Shown here: positions 1 through 6,632 of the stretch, in pieces | How the letters are laid out: every line of letters starts with the position of its first letter | Position numbering within the stretch: position 1 is the stretch's first letter | DNA from: Ruminococcus sp. | GTDB taxonomy: Bacteria; Bacillota; Clostridia; Lachnospirales; Lachnospiraceae | Length of the DNA stretch: 10,092 nt | Assembly: GCA_020024635.1 (NCBI GenBank) | Contig: JAHHTL010000054.1 | Coordinates: 1 to 10,092, forward strand | Direction of reading: 5' to 3' | Position numbers and translations under genes: made by a program | The notes under the pieces: generated by a model | Databases searched by the model: none | What the model was told of the DNA's origin: nothing | What the model saw: only the letters and a program-made list of their open reading frames with translations

Positions 1-2130
1 CTGGGGTCCAACAGCAAATATGTAAGTGTGTCTGGTTCTGCCAATACCGCAGATACGATACAGATTCAGTCAGTAGAAAAACTTGCCCAAAAAGCGCAAA
101 TGATTTCGTCTGATAGAGTGTCAGATAATACACTTAAGACAGGGGAAATTAATTTAACAGAATTTCAAAAAGAGCAGAACTTAGAGGGGAAAACTTTAGA
201 ATTTAAATATGGAGATAAAGAATACACAGTGACTCTGCTAAGCGGAAAAGATAAAGAAGGAAATGAATATAAATACGATACTATCGATGATGTGGAAGAA
301 TCTATAAAGCGTGTATTTAGTAACTATGATTGCGATGGAAAAAAACTTTCAGAAATTGTATCTGTTGCTGTTGTTGACGGGAAAATACAGTTTTCAGATA
401 ATAAAAAAGCTGGAAATGTTTTAAAACTGACTGGTGGAAGTGCTTTGACACATCTTGGATTTCCAGGTCCAGATAGTGAGGGAAAATTCCAAGAGATTAC
501 TCTTACCAATACATCTGTTGTAGCCGACAAAGAAGCAGATTTAATTACCAAGGTATTCTTTTCTGACCGTATCGCTGATAAAACATTAACATTTAACTAT
601 AATGGAACATCGAAAGCAATAAAAATGCCGTCACAAGAAGAAATTGATAAAGTAAAAGATAAACCAGAGGAATTGGTTAATCTGTTAAAAACAACAATGC
701 AAACGCAACTAGATGAAGCGTTTGGAAAAGGGCGTATTCAAGTTGATTTTGAGGGTAGCGGAACAGAAGGAAGCTTTAATTTTAAAACTACATTACCACA
801 ACCAAATGCAGAAGGAAGTTATGATGATACTACTTCGATATTAACGGTATCTTCTTCAGATTACGGAATGCTTGGAACAGATGGAGCATTTAAAATGAAT
901 TATGGTGAATCAAATCGTGTCAATTTGGAATCCACAATTGCAGAATCCGGGTTAAATGGAGCAGCGAATTTAACAAAATGGTTTGAAGCTCATCCAGATC
1001 AAGCATTTAAATTTACAATTAATGATGGTGTGAAGGATGTAGAAATTGAAATATCCAAAGATGATACCATGCGTGATGTTATAGATAAAATTAATAAAAA
1101 CACTCAAGTAGAAGTGACTTATCAGGGATCCACAGACAAGTTTGTGTTTAGATCGAAACAAGAAGGAGCTAGTGGAACATTCCAAATCAAGGGAAAGAGT
1201 GCGGAAGATGAAGCCGTGTTAAAGGGGATATTTGGAAACAATGCTCTTGAAGTTGCAACAGGACAGGATGCAGTTTTAAAAGTAAAATATGCTGGATCAG
1301 ATAAAAGTGTTGAAATTGTAAGGGGATCAAATACATTTAAAATCGATGGCTTGACGATTACAGTAAATGGCACCTTTGCTACGGGGGAACCGGTAACCTT
1401 TGATGCAAAAGTAGACGATGAAAAGATTGTTACGACCATGAAAGATATGGTAAAAGAATTTAATGAGATCATCGAACTTGTAAATAAGAGCATGTCAACA
1501 AAACCAAATAGAGATTATCCACCTCTTACGGCAGAGCAGAAAAAAGAAATGAGTAAGAGTGAGATTGAGGCGTGGGAAGAAAAAGCAAAAGAAGGACTTT
1601 TGTTTAACGACAATGATATTAAGGGATTGAGCAATGGACTTCGATTTGTTCTTGGTTCTGGAGATTTGCAAGCATTGGAAAAAATTGGAATCACAGTTTC
1701 TTCTACATCCTCTGATAATGGAAAGCTTACCCTTGACGAGGCGAAATTTAAAGCAGCATTGGCATCAGATCCAGAGGGTGTGAAAAATCTATTTACCAAG
1801 GAATTGAAAAAAGACGAAGCAGGTAATGTTATCCAGACAAATGGAATTGCAGCCAATATGAAAAATGTGTTGGATAAATATGCAAAGACAATCGGAGAGC
1901 CAAAAGGAATTTTGATCCGCAGAGCTGGTTCTGTCAAAGCACCTGCAAGTATTATGCAAAATGAACTTCAAAAGAAAATTGAAGAGGTAGATAAGCGGAT
2001 TTCTATGCTTCAAAGTACTTTAAAAAGAGAACAAGACCGTTACATTCGTCAGTTTACTACATTAGAGAGTCTGATCGCACAAATGAATAGCCAGAGCAGT
2101 GCATTAAGTCAATTTGGCGCAAATTTCTAA
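1..2130 (+). CDS. fliD: Flagellar hook-associated protein 2 (filament cap FliD), 5' end missing
   Basis: FliD forms the cap at the tip of the flagellar filament and guides folding of exported flagellin. The frame is open through the left edge, and the sequence just inside the edge (YVSVSGSANTADTIQI...VEKLAQ) is an internal FliD_N segment. The GTG at 28 is therefore not the true start, and the N-terminal helix region lies outside the window. At least 709 residues are visible, already much longer than the roughly 470 aa of enterobacterial FliD. The middle is beta-rich and has three similar modules (nt about 190-460, 580-950, 997-1236). The last matches the flagellin-IN type pattern, with NDGVKDVEIEI, then DVIDKIN, then DKFVFRSK. 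FliD_C runs from about nt 1258 (SNTFKIDGLTITVNGT) to a C-terminal coiled coil ending RQFTTLESLIAQMNSQSSAL, a family hallmark. fliS follows 23 nt downstream, the common gene order. Confidence 0.95.
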   Translation: MGSNSKYVSVSGSANTADTIQIQSVEKLAQKAQMISSDRVSDNTLKTGEINLTEFQKEQNLEGKTLEFKYGDKEYTVTLLSGKDKEGNEYKYDTIDDVEESIKRVFSNYDCDGKKLSEIVSVAVVDGKIQFSDNKKAGNVLKLTGGSALTHLGFPGPDSEGKFQEITLTNTSVVADKEADLITKVFFSDRIADKTLTFNYNGTSKAIKMPSQEEIDKVKDKPEELVNLLKTTMQTQLDEAFGKGRIQVDFEGSGTEGSFNFKTTLPQPNAEGSYDDTTSILTVSSSDYGMLGTDGAFKMNYGESNRVNLESTIAESGLNGAANLTKWFEAHPDQAFKFTINDGVKDVEIEISKDDTMRDVIDKINKNTQVEVTYQGSTDKFVFRSKQEGASGTFQIKGKSAEDEAVLKGIFGNNALEVATGQDAVLKVKYAGSDKSVEIVRGSNTFKIDGLTITVNGTFATGEPVTFDAKVDDEKIVTTMKDMVKEFNEIIELVNKSMSTKPNRDYPPLTAEQKKEMSKSEIEAWEEKAKEGLLFNDNDIKGLSNGLRFVLGSGDLQALEKIGITVSSTSSDNGKLTLDEAKFKAALASDPEGVKNLFTKELKKDEAGNVIQTNGIAANMKNVLDKYAKTIGEPKGILIRRAGSVKAPASIMQNELQKKIEEVDKRISMLQSTLKREQDRYIRQFTTLESLIAQMNSQSSALSQFGANF

Positions 2131-2153
2131 AGGCTTAAAGAAGGGAAAGTATT

Positions 2154-2525
2154 ATGTATCAAAATGGATATCAGCAGTACAAAGCACAATCGGTATCAAC
2201 GATGACAAAGGGAGAGATGTTGTTACTGCTTTACGATGAACTTATTAAAAGATTGAAACGAGCAGAGATTGCGATTTCGGAAGAAGCATATGAAAGCTTT
2301 GATCAATCGGTTATACGCTCCAAGGAAATTGTGCAGTATTTGAAAGATACACTGGACAACTCTTACGAAATCAGCAAAGAACTTCATCGGTTATATGAAT
2401 TCTTTTTGTTTGAACTTAGTCGACTTCAGGCATCTAGAAATCAGCAAATTATCGAAGAATTAAAACCATTGATATTGGAATTAAGAGAAGCATTTTCAGA
2501 GGCAGAAAAGACAGCGGGGATGTAA
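2154..2525 (+). CDS. fliS: Flagellin export chaperone FliS
   Basis: FliS binds the C-terminal helix of flagellin in the cytoplasm, keeps it unpolymerised and delivers it to the flagellar export gate. The 123-aa product has the usual family length. It shows the typical start YQQYKAQSV, then MTKGEMLLLLYDELIKRLKRAEIAI, the conserved first helix pair of the FliS four-helix bundle, followed by SYEISKELHRLYEFFLFELSRLQ. The ATG is preceded by AAGGGA at 2141-2146 with 7 nt spacing. It lies 23 nt after fliD and 3 nt before the next gene, so the three are almost certainly one transcript. The identification is firm from sequence and gene order together. Confidence 0.95.
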   Translation: MYQNGYQQYKAQSVSTMTKGEMLLLLYDELIKRLKRAEIAISEEAYESFDQSVIRSKEIVQYLKDTLDNSYEISKELHRLYEFFLFELSRLQASRNQQIIEELKPLILELREAFSEAEKTAGM

Positions 2526-2528
2526 AAT

Positions 2529-2933
2529 ATGTCAGACATGGATGAACTTATAGAAGAGATTCTAAAACGGATGCAACGAAAGTACAAAGGGTTATTAGAA
2601 ATCGAAAGAATCACAAAAGAGCTGGCGGATCTTCTTTCAGCCGATGACAGAGAGTCTGTTCAATTATTACTCAATATGAGAGAGGAAGAGATAGAGTCTG
2701 TAGGAAGAGAAGATTTGGCGTTGCGTGAGTTTCTAAATATGCTTGAATTGGATCAAAGAATGTATTTCGCAAATTTGATGAATGGCAAAGTGGATTCATC
2801 TAAAGTGACTTTTTTGGAAGAAAAAATCGTTCAGATTGGTGAACAGACGCGAAGTGTATGCAATAAGACGGTCGAATTAGATAAAGTATTAAGTATGAAA
2901 ATTGCAGGAAAAGAATCATTTTATCAAAGATGA
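2529..2933 (+). CDS. Small coiled-coil flagellar protein, FliT/FlgN-type chaperone candidate
   Basis: This 134-aa protein starts 3 nt after the fliS stop codon and has GGGGA at 2516-2520 as its ribosome site, inside the end of fliS. It is charged and almost wholly helical by eye, with no membrane segment. Heptad-like stretches lie at residues 5-40 (MDELIEEILKRM...LLEIERITKELADLL) and 90-125 (VTFLEEKIVQIGEQTRSV...VELDKVLSM). I see no motif that identifies it outright. In many flagellated bacteria the gene after fliS is fliT, the chaperone of the cap protein FliD. Small helical FlgN-like chaperones of the hook-junction proteins look similar. A chaperone role is thus inferred from position, size and helical character. 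It is the last gene of the operon, followed by a terminator. Confidence 0.75.
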   Translation: MSDMDELIEEILKRMQRKYKGLLEIERITKELADLLSADDRESVQLLLNMREEEIESVGREDLALREFLNMLELDQRMYFANLMNGKVDSSKVTFLEEKIVQIGEQTRSVCNKTVELDKVLSMKIAGKESFYQR

Positions 2934-2938
2934 GTGTA

Positions 2939-2989
2939 AACAAAAAATAAGAGGATGGAACAAAAGCGTTCTGCCCTCTTATTTTTGTT
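2939..2989. terminator. Bidirectional terminator between convergent genes
   Basis: AACAAAAAATAAGAGG (2939-2954) is complementary to CCTCTTATTTTTGTT (2975-2989), apart from one extra A. A small inner GAAC/GTTC pairing sits in the loop. The A-run on one side and T-run on the other let it work for the flagellar operon (+) and the peptidase gene (-), whose stop codons flank it. Confidence 0.85.
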
Positions 2990-3003
2990 AGCATGATCCA
3001 GTA

Positions 3004-3735
3004 TTATTGGATTGTGATCTTCCACAAAGGACCGTCAGCTTGGGAGTCATAGTCTAACTCATTTAGGAGATCTTTGACTTCCCAAGGAATTTGAGAATTG
3101 TTAATATCATTTGGATCCGCAATACGAACAGTGGATCCGGACCAGTAATTTGCAATAATGATAAAATGTCCGGTGGAAGTAAAGCGTCCGGGACCCATAA
3201 GCGCTACAAGGATCGATCCATTTCTTAAGGTGTTTATGATTCCTTCTTCTGTGTAATCAGAAAACGGTTCTACAGAGAACCCAAAGTATTTGGCACCTTC
3301 AGGAATCAATGCATGGGTAGAACCTGAACCGGAAATCCAATATTGATGCTCCTTTGCCCAATGTGCCATTTGATCAGGGGAAATGTCCTGATTCGTAAAA
3401 CTGGAAACCAGCATAGAAAGTACGGTGGGACCACAGCCGTAAGAAGAAATCGAATCAGAACCACCATAGATCACACTGCCCCAACGAATATCGTTTTGAT
3501 TATAATAGGTCAAAAGTCCAATACTACTAGGAATGACGAGAGTATAAATTCCATCTTCAAACACCGGGGTCGGCGCTGGTCTGGATGTGGCTGGAGTATC
3601 CTCCGATGATGTCACAGACGGGGGCTTAAGAGAAGCGGATTTGTCAGAAATAGAATCCTTCGGTAAGGTCGCAATATAGGAAATCGAGATAGCACTCGCA
3701 ATCATCACAATAAAAATTATTAATTTTTTTTTCAC
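3004..3735 (-). CDS. Membrane-anchored or secreted C39-like cysteine peptidase domain protein
   Basis: The 243-aa protein begins with a basic MKKK and a hydrophobic segment at residues 5-23 (LIIFIVMIASAISISYIAT). A Ser/Thr/Pro-rich linker follows (about 28-60), so the domain should face the outside. The rest matches the papain-like Peptidase_C39_2 pattern: YYNQNDIRWGS with a possible oxyanion-hole Gln80, the nucleophile motif YGCGPT with Cys101, GHFIIIANY with His190, and ADPND with Asp207. All catalytic positions are present, so activity is plausible, but the substrate is unknown (peptide or cell-wall bond). There is no lipobox cysteine. The start is GTG (complement of 3733-3735), supported by TGGGAGG at 3744-3750 on the minus strand with 8 nt spacing. 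It is divergent from the FtsE-like gene and convergent with the flagellar operon. Confidence 0.85.
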   Translation of the reverse strand: MKKKLIIFIVMIASAISISYIATLPKDSISDKSASLKPPSVTSSEDTPATSRPAPTPVFEDGIYTLVIPSSIGLLTYYNQNDIRWGSVIYGGSDSISSYGCGPTVLSMLVSSFTNQDISPDQMAHWAKEHQYWISGSGSTHALIPEGAKYFGFSVEPFSDYTEEGIINTLRNGSILVALMGPGRFTSTGHFIIIANYWSGSTVRIADPNDINNSQIPWEVKDLLNELDYDSQADGPLWKITIQ

Positions 3736-3764
3736 AGAATATTCCTCCCAGTTAAGTCTTCTAG

Positions 3765-3793
3765 TTGACGGTTTTTAAAGAAACCAGTATAGT
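3765..3793 (+). promoter_or_regulatory. Sigma-A promoter of the FtsE-like gene
   Basis: TTGACG (3765-3770) and TATAGT (3788-3793) are separated by exactly 17 nt, each one or two bases from consensus. Transcription would start near 3800, about 47 nt before the ATG at 3847. The ribosome site is AAGGA at 3833-3837. Confidence 0.8.
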
Positions 3794-3837
3794 ATCAATA
3801 TAACATATTAAACAGGAATTGTAAAAGAGTTCAAGGA
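3786..3837 (-). promoter_or_regulatory. Possible promoter region of the C39-like gene, overlapping the divergent promoter
   Basis: On the minus strand a TTGAAC (3829-3834) is followed after 17 nt by TTAATA, and a TATACT (3786-3791) lies closer to the gene with no good -35. The choice cannot be settled by eye. Either promoter would overlap or face the plus-strand promoter, so the two genes could affect each other's transcription. Confidence 0.3.
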
Positions 3838-3846
3838 AATAGGATA

Positions 3847-4581
3847 ATGGAAATCGTTTTTGATCATGTAAGCAAAATTTTTGAGAAACAAATCGCCCTA
3901 GAAGAGGTATCTTTTGCTATCGAGCAAGGAGAATTTGTCTTTATAATAGGAAAAAGCGGGGCAGGAAAAAGTACCTTATTAAAGTTAATTTTAAAACAGG
4001 AAGAAGTTACATCTGGAGAAATTGTAGTTGCGGGGCAGTCACTTCAAAAGATTTCGCCCAAAGAAGTTCCTTACCTTAGGAGAAAAATCGGCTATATGTC
4101 TCCAGATGTTGGTCTGTTAAAAGATCGAAATGTTTATGAAAATTTAGAACTGGCAATGGTGGCAGTGGGGGCTAAAAAAAATTATGCACGTCATGAAATA
4201 GCCAGAGTATTAGGGATTGTAGGCCTTGTAGAGAAAGAAAAAGCGGAAGTAAGAGATCTTTCAGGTGGAGAATATGCAAGAATTTTGTTGGCCAGAGCAT
4301 TACTTGTTCGTCCTAGAATTTTAATAGCAGACGAACCAACGGCAAATTTAGATTCCGATGCAGCCTGGGATTTGATGTTGTTGTTAAATGAGATCAATCA
4401 CAGGGGAATTACCGTTGTAGTAGCAAGTCATGCAAGAGAATTGGTATCAATTATGCGAAAGAGAGTCATTACATTAGTTTTAGGGGCTCTTGTATCAGAT
4501 GAAAAGAATGCAATTTACAATCAAAAGGCAGTAGATATTTTTGAAGAGCGAAAAATTTTAAAAAAAAGAGAAAAATATTAA
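3847..4581 (+). CDS. FtsE-like ABC transporter ATP-binding protein without an adjacent ftsX
   Basis: This 244-aa cytoplasmic ABC ATPase is closest by eye to FtsE, which pairs with membrane protein FtsX to control cell-wall hydrolases. FtsE-like signatures include GEFVFIIGKSGAGKSTLLKLI (Walker A, residues 35-43), PYLRRKIG before the Q-loop, VYENLELA, LSGGEYARILLARAL (signature at 138-142), ILIADEPTANLD (Walker B, Glu163), INHRGITVVVASH (His195) and MRKRVITL near the end. Two features are odd. The Q-loop reads YMSPDVGLL where FtsE has VFQDFRLL, so the usual Gln is Pro86. The signature is followed by Tyr instead of the common QQ. About 20 charged residues extend the C-terminus. No ftsX or other permease lies beside it; the next gene is a chemoreceptor 72 nt away with its own promoter. 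It could be a divergent FtsE or another MacB/LolD-type ATPase, so I leave the symbol blank. Confidence 0.85.
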   Translation: MEIVFDHVSKIFEKQIALEEVSFAIEQGEFVFIIGKSGAGKSTLLKLILKQEEVTSGEIVVAGQSLQKISPKEVPYLRRKIGYMSPDVGLLKDRNVYENLELAMVAVGAKKNYARHEIARVLGIVGLVEKEKAEVRDLSGGEYARILLARALLVRPRILIADEPTANLDSDAAWDLMLLLNEINHRGITVVVASHARELVSIMRKRVITLVLGALVSDEKNAIYNQKAVDIFEERKILKKREKY

Positions 4582-4604
4582 TAATTTAATAAAACATCCG
4601 ATAA
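4579..4604 (+). promoter_or_regulatory. Sigma-D (FliA)-type promoter of the first chemoreceptor
   Basis: TAAT (4579-4582) and CCGATAA (4598-4604) are 15 nt apart, fitting the sigma-D pattern of TAAA, 14-16 nt, then GCCGATAT. The same elements at the same spacing stand before the second receptor unit. The promoter overlaps the end of the FtsE-like gene. No terminator is visible before it, so read-through from 3793 is also possible. Confidence 0.75.
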
Positions 4605-4653
4605 GTAATAGGTGCGGTTTTATAACAAAAGAAGAAGGAAGGGTGTAGGAACG

Positions 4654-6417
4654 ATGAAAAACATGAAAATTGGGAAAAAAATCTTCGCAGGATTTGCTGT
4701 CGCCAGTTTTGTCACACTTATGTTAGTAATTATGGCAATCGTATCAATTAGCGGCGTTGGAAAATTAACGCAGGATATGTATGAAGGGCCTTTTGACAGT
4801 GCAACAAAGTCAGAAGAGTACTTAAGATACTTAAATGAAAATGAATCCCTATTTTACAGAGCAGTAGTGGAAAAAAATATTGCAAAATATGAGGGAGATC
4901 TGGAACGTGTTTCTAATAATATAGAAGAAAGCTATAGCAAGCTGATTCAAATAAGTGAAGAGGAAATACCGTCCATTCCTCAACTTGAGGCAGCAGGATC
5001 ATTGGTGGCAAATACCAACGATAAAATTTTAGACCTAATGAAAAGTGGTAAATGGGATGAAGCAAAAGGAATGCTGATCGGTGAATTTGGAACCATTATT
5101 CATAATTGTCAGGCTGTTGCTGAAAAAGTATACGAAGAGTCCGAAGCGAATGCAAAAAGCTTTATGACAGAAGCAAATGACAGAAAGAAAAAAGTTGCAG
5201 TATTTCAGCTTCTTCTTTTCTTGATTGTATATGGTTTTGTGGCAAGCTTCATGATTCGTATCATCAAAGGAATTGTAAAACCAATCGAAGAACTGGAAAC
5301 TGTGGCAAAAAATATGTCACAAGGAAAGTTGAAAAATGACATCAAGTTCCAGTCAAAAGATGAATTGGGTGTACTTGCAGAAAGTTTCCGTGTTACTTGC
5401 AGTGGCTTGGATACTGTGGTTTCGGATTTAACTTATTTAATGGATGAAATGGCAGGTGGAAATTTCGATATTCATACAAGAGCAGAAAAACTTTATGTAG
5501 GAGATTTTGCGCCGGTTCTTTCTTCGATTCGAACAATGAATCGCCATTTAAGTTCTACACTAAGAGGCATCAATCAGGCTGCGGAGCAGGTAGCAGGAAG
5601 CTCCGATCAAATGTCATCTGCAGCGCAGGGACTTTCTCAGGGAGCGACAGAGCAAGCAAGTTCTGTGGAAGAATTAGCAGCCACGATCAATGAAATTTCG
5701 AATCAAGTGAGCGATACGTCAAAGAATGCGAAATATGCCAGAGAGCAAGTAGAAAAAGCGGGAAGCGAATTGCTGTCATCCAACGAAAGTATGTCAGATA
5801 TGATAGCAGCAATGCATAAAATCAGTCAGGAGTCAAGTGAAATCGGTAAGATTATTAAAACGATTGAGGATATTGCATTCCAGACCAATATTCTTGCATT
5901 GAATGCAGCAGTAGAAGCTGCAAGAGCAGGAGAAGCCGGAAAAGGATTTGCAGTTGTTGCGGATGAAGTTCGTAATTTGGCGTCTAAGAGTGCAGAGGCT
6001 GCAAAGGATACGACAATCTTGATTGAAGGATCCATTCAGGCAGTAGAAGATGGGACAAAGATTGCCGATCAGACAGCACAAGCGTTGGCATCAACAGTAG
6101 AGAGTGTGGAAAGCACAGTCGATACGGTTGTGAAGATTAGTCAGGCAGCAGAAGAACAAGCACAGTCCATTGCTGAGGTTACACAAGGTGTGGATCAAAT
6201 TTCAAGCGTAGTACAGACAAATTCAGCGACAGCGCAAGAAAGTGCTGCAGCAAGTGAAGAACTTGCAGGACAGTCTCAGATTTTAAAAGAGTTGGTAAAT
6301 CGATTCCGTTTAAAAGAAGAGAGCTATCCTTCTGCATTGAACGGAAATGTTTCAATGGAAGCAGAACCAATTTATCAGCCAAATATGAGTAAAGAGTACA
6401 GTGACAGTAAATATTAA
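4654..6417 (+). CDS. Methyl-accepting chemotaxis protein, copy 1
   Basis: This transmembrane chemoreceptor would control CheA through its cytoplasmic hairpin. From the ATG at 4654 it has 587 aa: TM1 (about 10-32), an extracellular 4HB-type domain (33-180), TM2 (about 181-204), HAMP (205-256), a second HAMP-like stretch (about 258-305, with MAGGNFDI and GDFAPV), then the signalling coiled coil. The tip reads EDIAFQTNILALNAAVEAAR and continues GFAVVADEVRNLA. Likely adaptation sites are in ATEQASSVEEL (331-341) and ATAQESAAASEEL (525-537). A GTG at 4612 would add 14 residues, but 4654 has AGGAAGGG upstream (4636-4643) and gives MKNMKIGKKIF, matching the start of copy 2. The 4612 GTG also lies at about the transcription start. 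No NWETF-type CheR-binding tail is present; it ends DSKY. The ligand is unknown. Confidence 0.95.
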   Translation: MKNMKIGKKIFAGFAVASFVTLMLVIMAIVSISGVGKLTQDMYEGPFDSATKSEEYLRYLNENESLFYRAVVEKNIAKYEGDLERVSNNIEESYSKLIQISEEEIPSIPQLEAAGSLVANTNDKILDLMKSGKWDEAKGMLIGEFGTIIHNCQAVAEKVYEESEANAKSFMTEANDRKKKVAVFQLLLFLIVYGFVASFMIRIIKGIVKPIEELETVAKNMSQGKLKNDIKFQSKDELGVLAESFRVTCSGLDTVVSDLTYLMDEMAGGNFDIHTRAEKLYVGDFAPVLSSIRTMNRHLSSTLRGINQAAEQVAGSSDQMSSAAQGLSQGATEQASSVEELAATINEISNQVSDTSKNAKYAREQVEKAGSELLSSNESMSDMIAAMHKISQESSEIGKIIKTIEDIAFQTNILALNAAVEAARAGEAGKGFAVVADEVRNLASKSAEAAKDTTILIEGSIQAVEDGTKIADQTAQALASTVESVESTVDTVVKISQAAEEQAQSIAEVTQGVDQISSVVQTNSATAQESAAASEELAGQSQILKELVNRFRLKEESYPSALNGNVSMEAEPIYQPNMSKEYSDSKY

Positions 6418-6439
6418 GCGAGACAAGTACGGTGATGTA

Positions 6440-6472
6440 AGAGCAGGGTTTGAAGAAACCTTGCTCTTTTTC
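6440..6472 (+). terminator. Rho-independent terminator after chemoreceptor copy 1
   Basis: AGAGCAGGGTTT (6440-6451) pairs with AAACCTTGCTCT (6456-6467) over 12 bp, with one G-T pair and a GAAG loop. The T-run 6467-6471 follows. This isolates the first receptor from the next unit. Confidence 0.93.
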
Positions 6473-6537
6473 TGCTAATTTGGCTTTCGGAATGGATGAA
6501 TAATAGAGAAGAACAAAAGAAAATAATAGAAAAGTAT

Positions 6538-6563
6538 TAATAAATTTTTAAATTATCCGATAG
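6538..6563 (+). promoter_or_regulatory. Sigma-D (FliA)-type promoter of the nucleotidyltransferase-chemoreceptor operon
   Basis: TAAT (6538-6541, within TATTAATAA) and CCGATAG (6557-6563) are 15 nt apart. The arrangement matches the promoter at 4579-4604 base for base in spacing. The start would fall near 6570, leaving a short leader before the ribosome site at 6587-6597. Confidence 0.72.
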
Positions 6564-6586
6564 TAGATAAGAGAAAGAGAATAATG

Positions 6587-6597
6587 AAGGGGGAGGT
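6587..6597 (+). promoter_or_regulatory. Strong ribosome binding site with no canonical start codon at the right distance
   Basis: AAGGGGGAGGT is a near-perfect Shine-Dalgarno sequence. In the frame of the following gene the codons after it are TAT ATA ATA GAA TAC, so the base spacing expected for a start (6 nt) falls on an ATA at 6603. The first canonical start, TTG, is at 6633, 35 nt away. See the gene entry for the consequence. Confidence 0.7.
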
Positions 6598-6632
6598 ATA
6601 TAATAGAATACGAATTTAATTTTATCTTCATT

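Noticed and set aside
28..30. GTG at 28 as the start of fliD
   Set aside because: The frame is open upstream to the edge and the residues before it continue a FliD_N strand. The gene is cut, not short.
1122..1937. Minus-strand open frames opposite fliD (1122-1493 and 1515-1937)
   Set aside because: They lie entirely antisense to a firmly identified gene, have no family resemblance and no ribosome site that stands out.
3343..3609. Plus-strand open frame of 88 codons inside the C39-like gene
   Set aside because: It is antisense to a gene with a full catalytic set, and its product is not recognisable.
4612..4653. GTG at 4612 as the start of chemoreceptor copy 1
   Set aside because: It adds 14 basic residues absent from the paralogue and falls about 8 nt after the sigma-D -10 element. 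The ATG at 4654 has a good ribosome site and gives the same length as copy 2.
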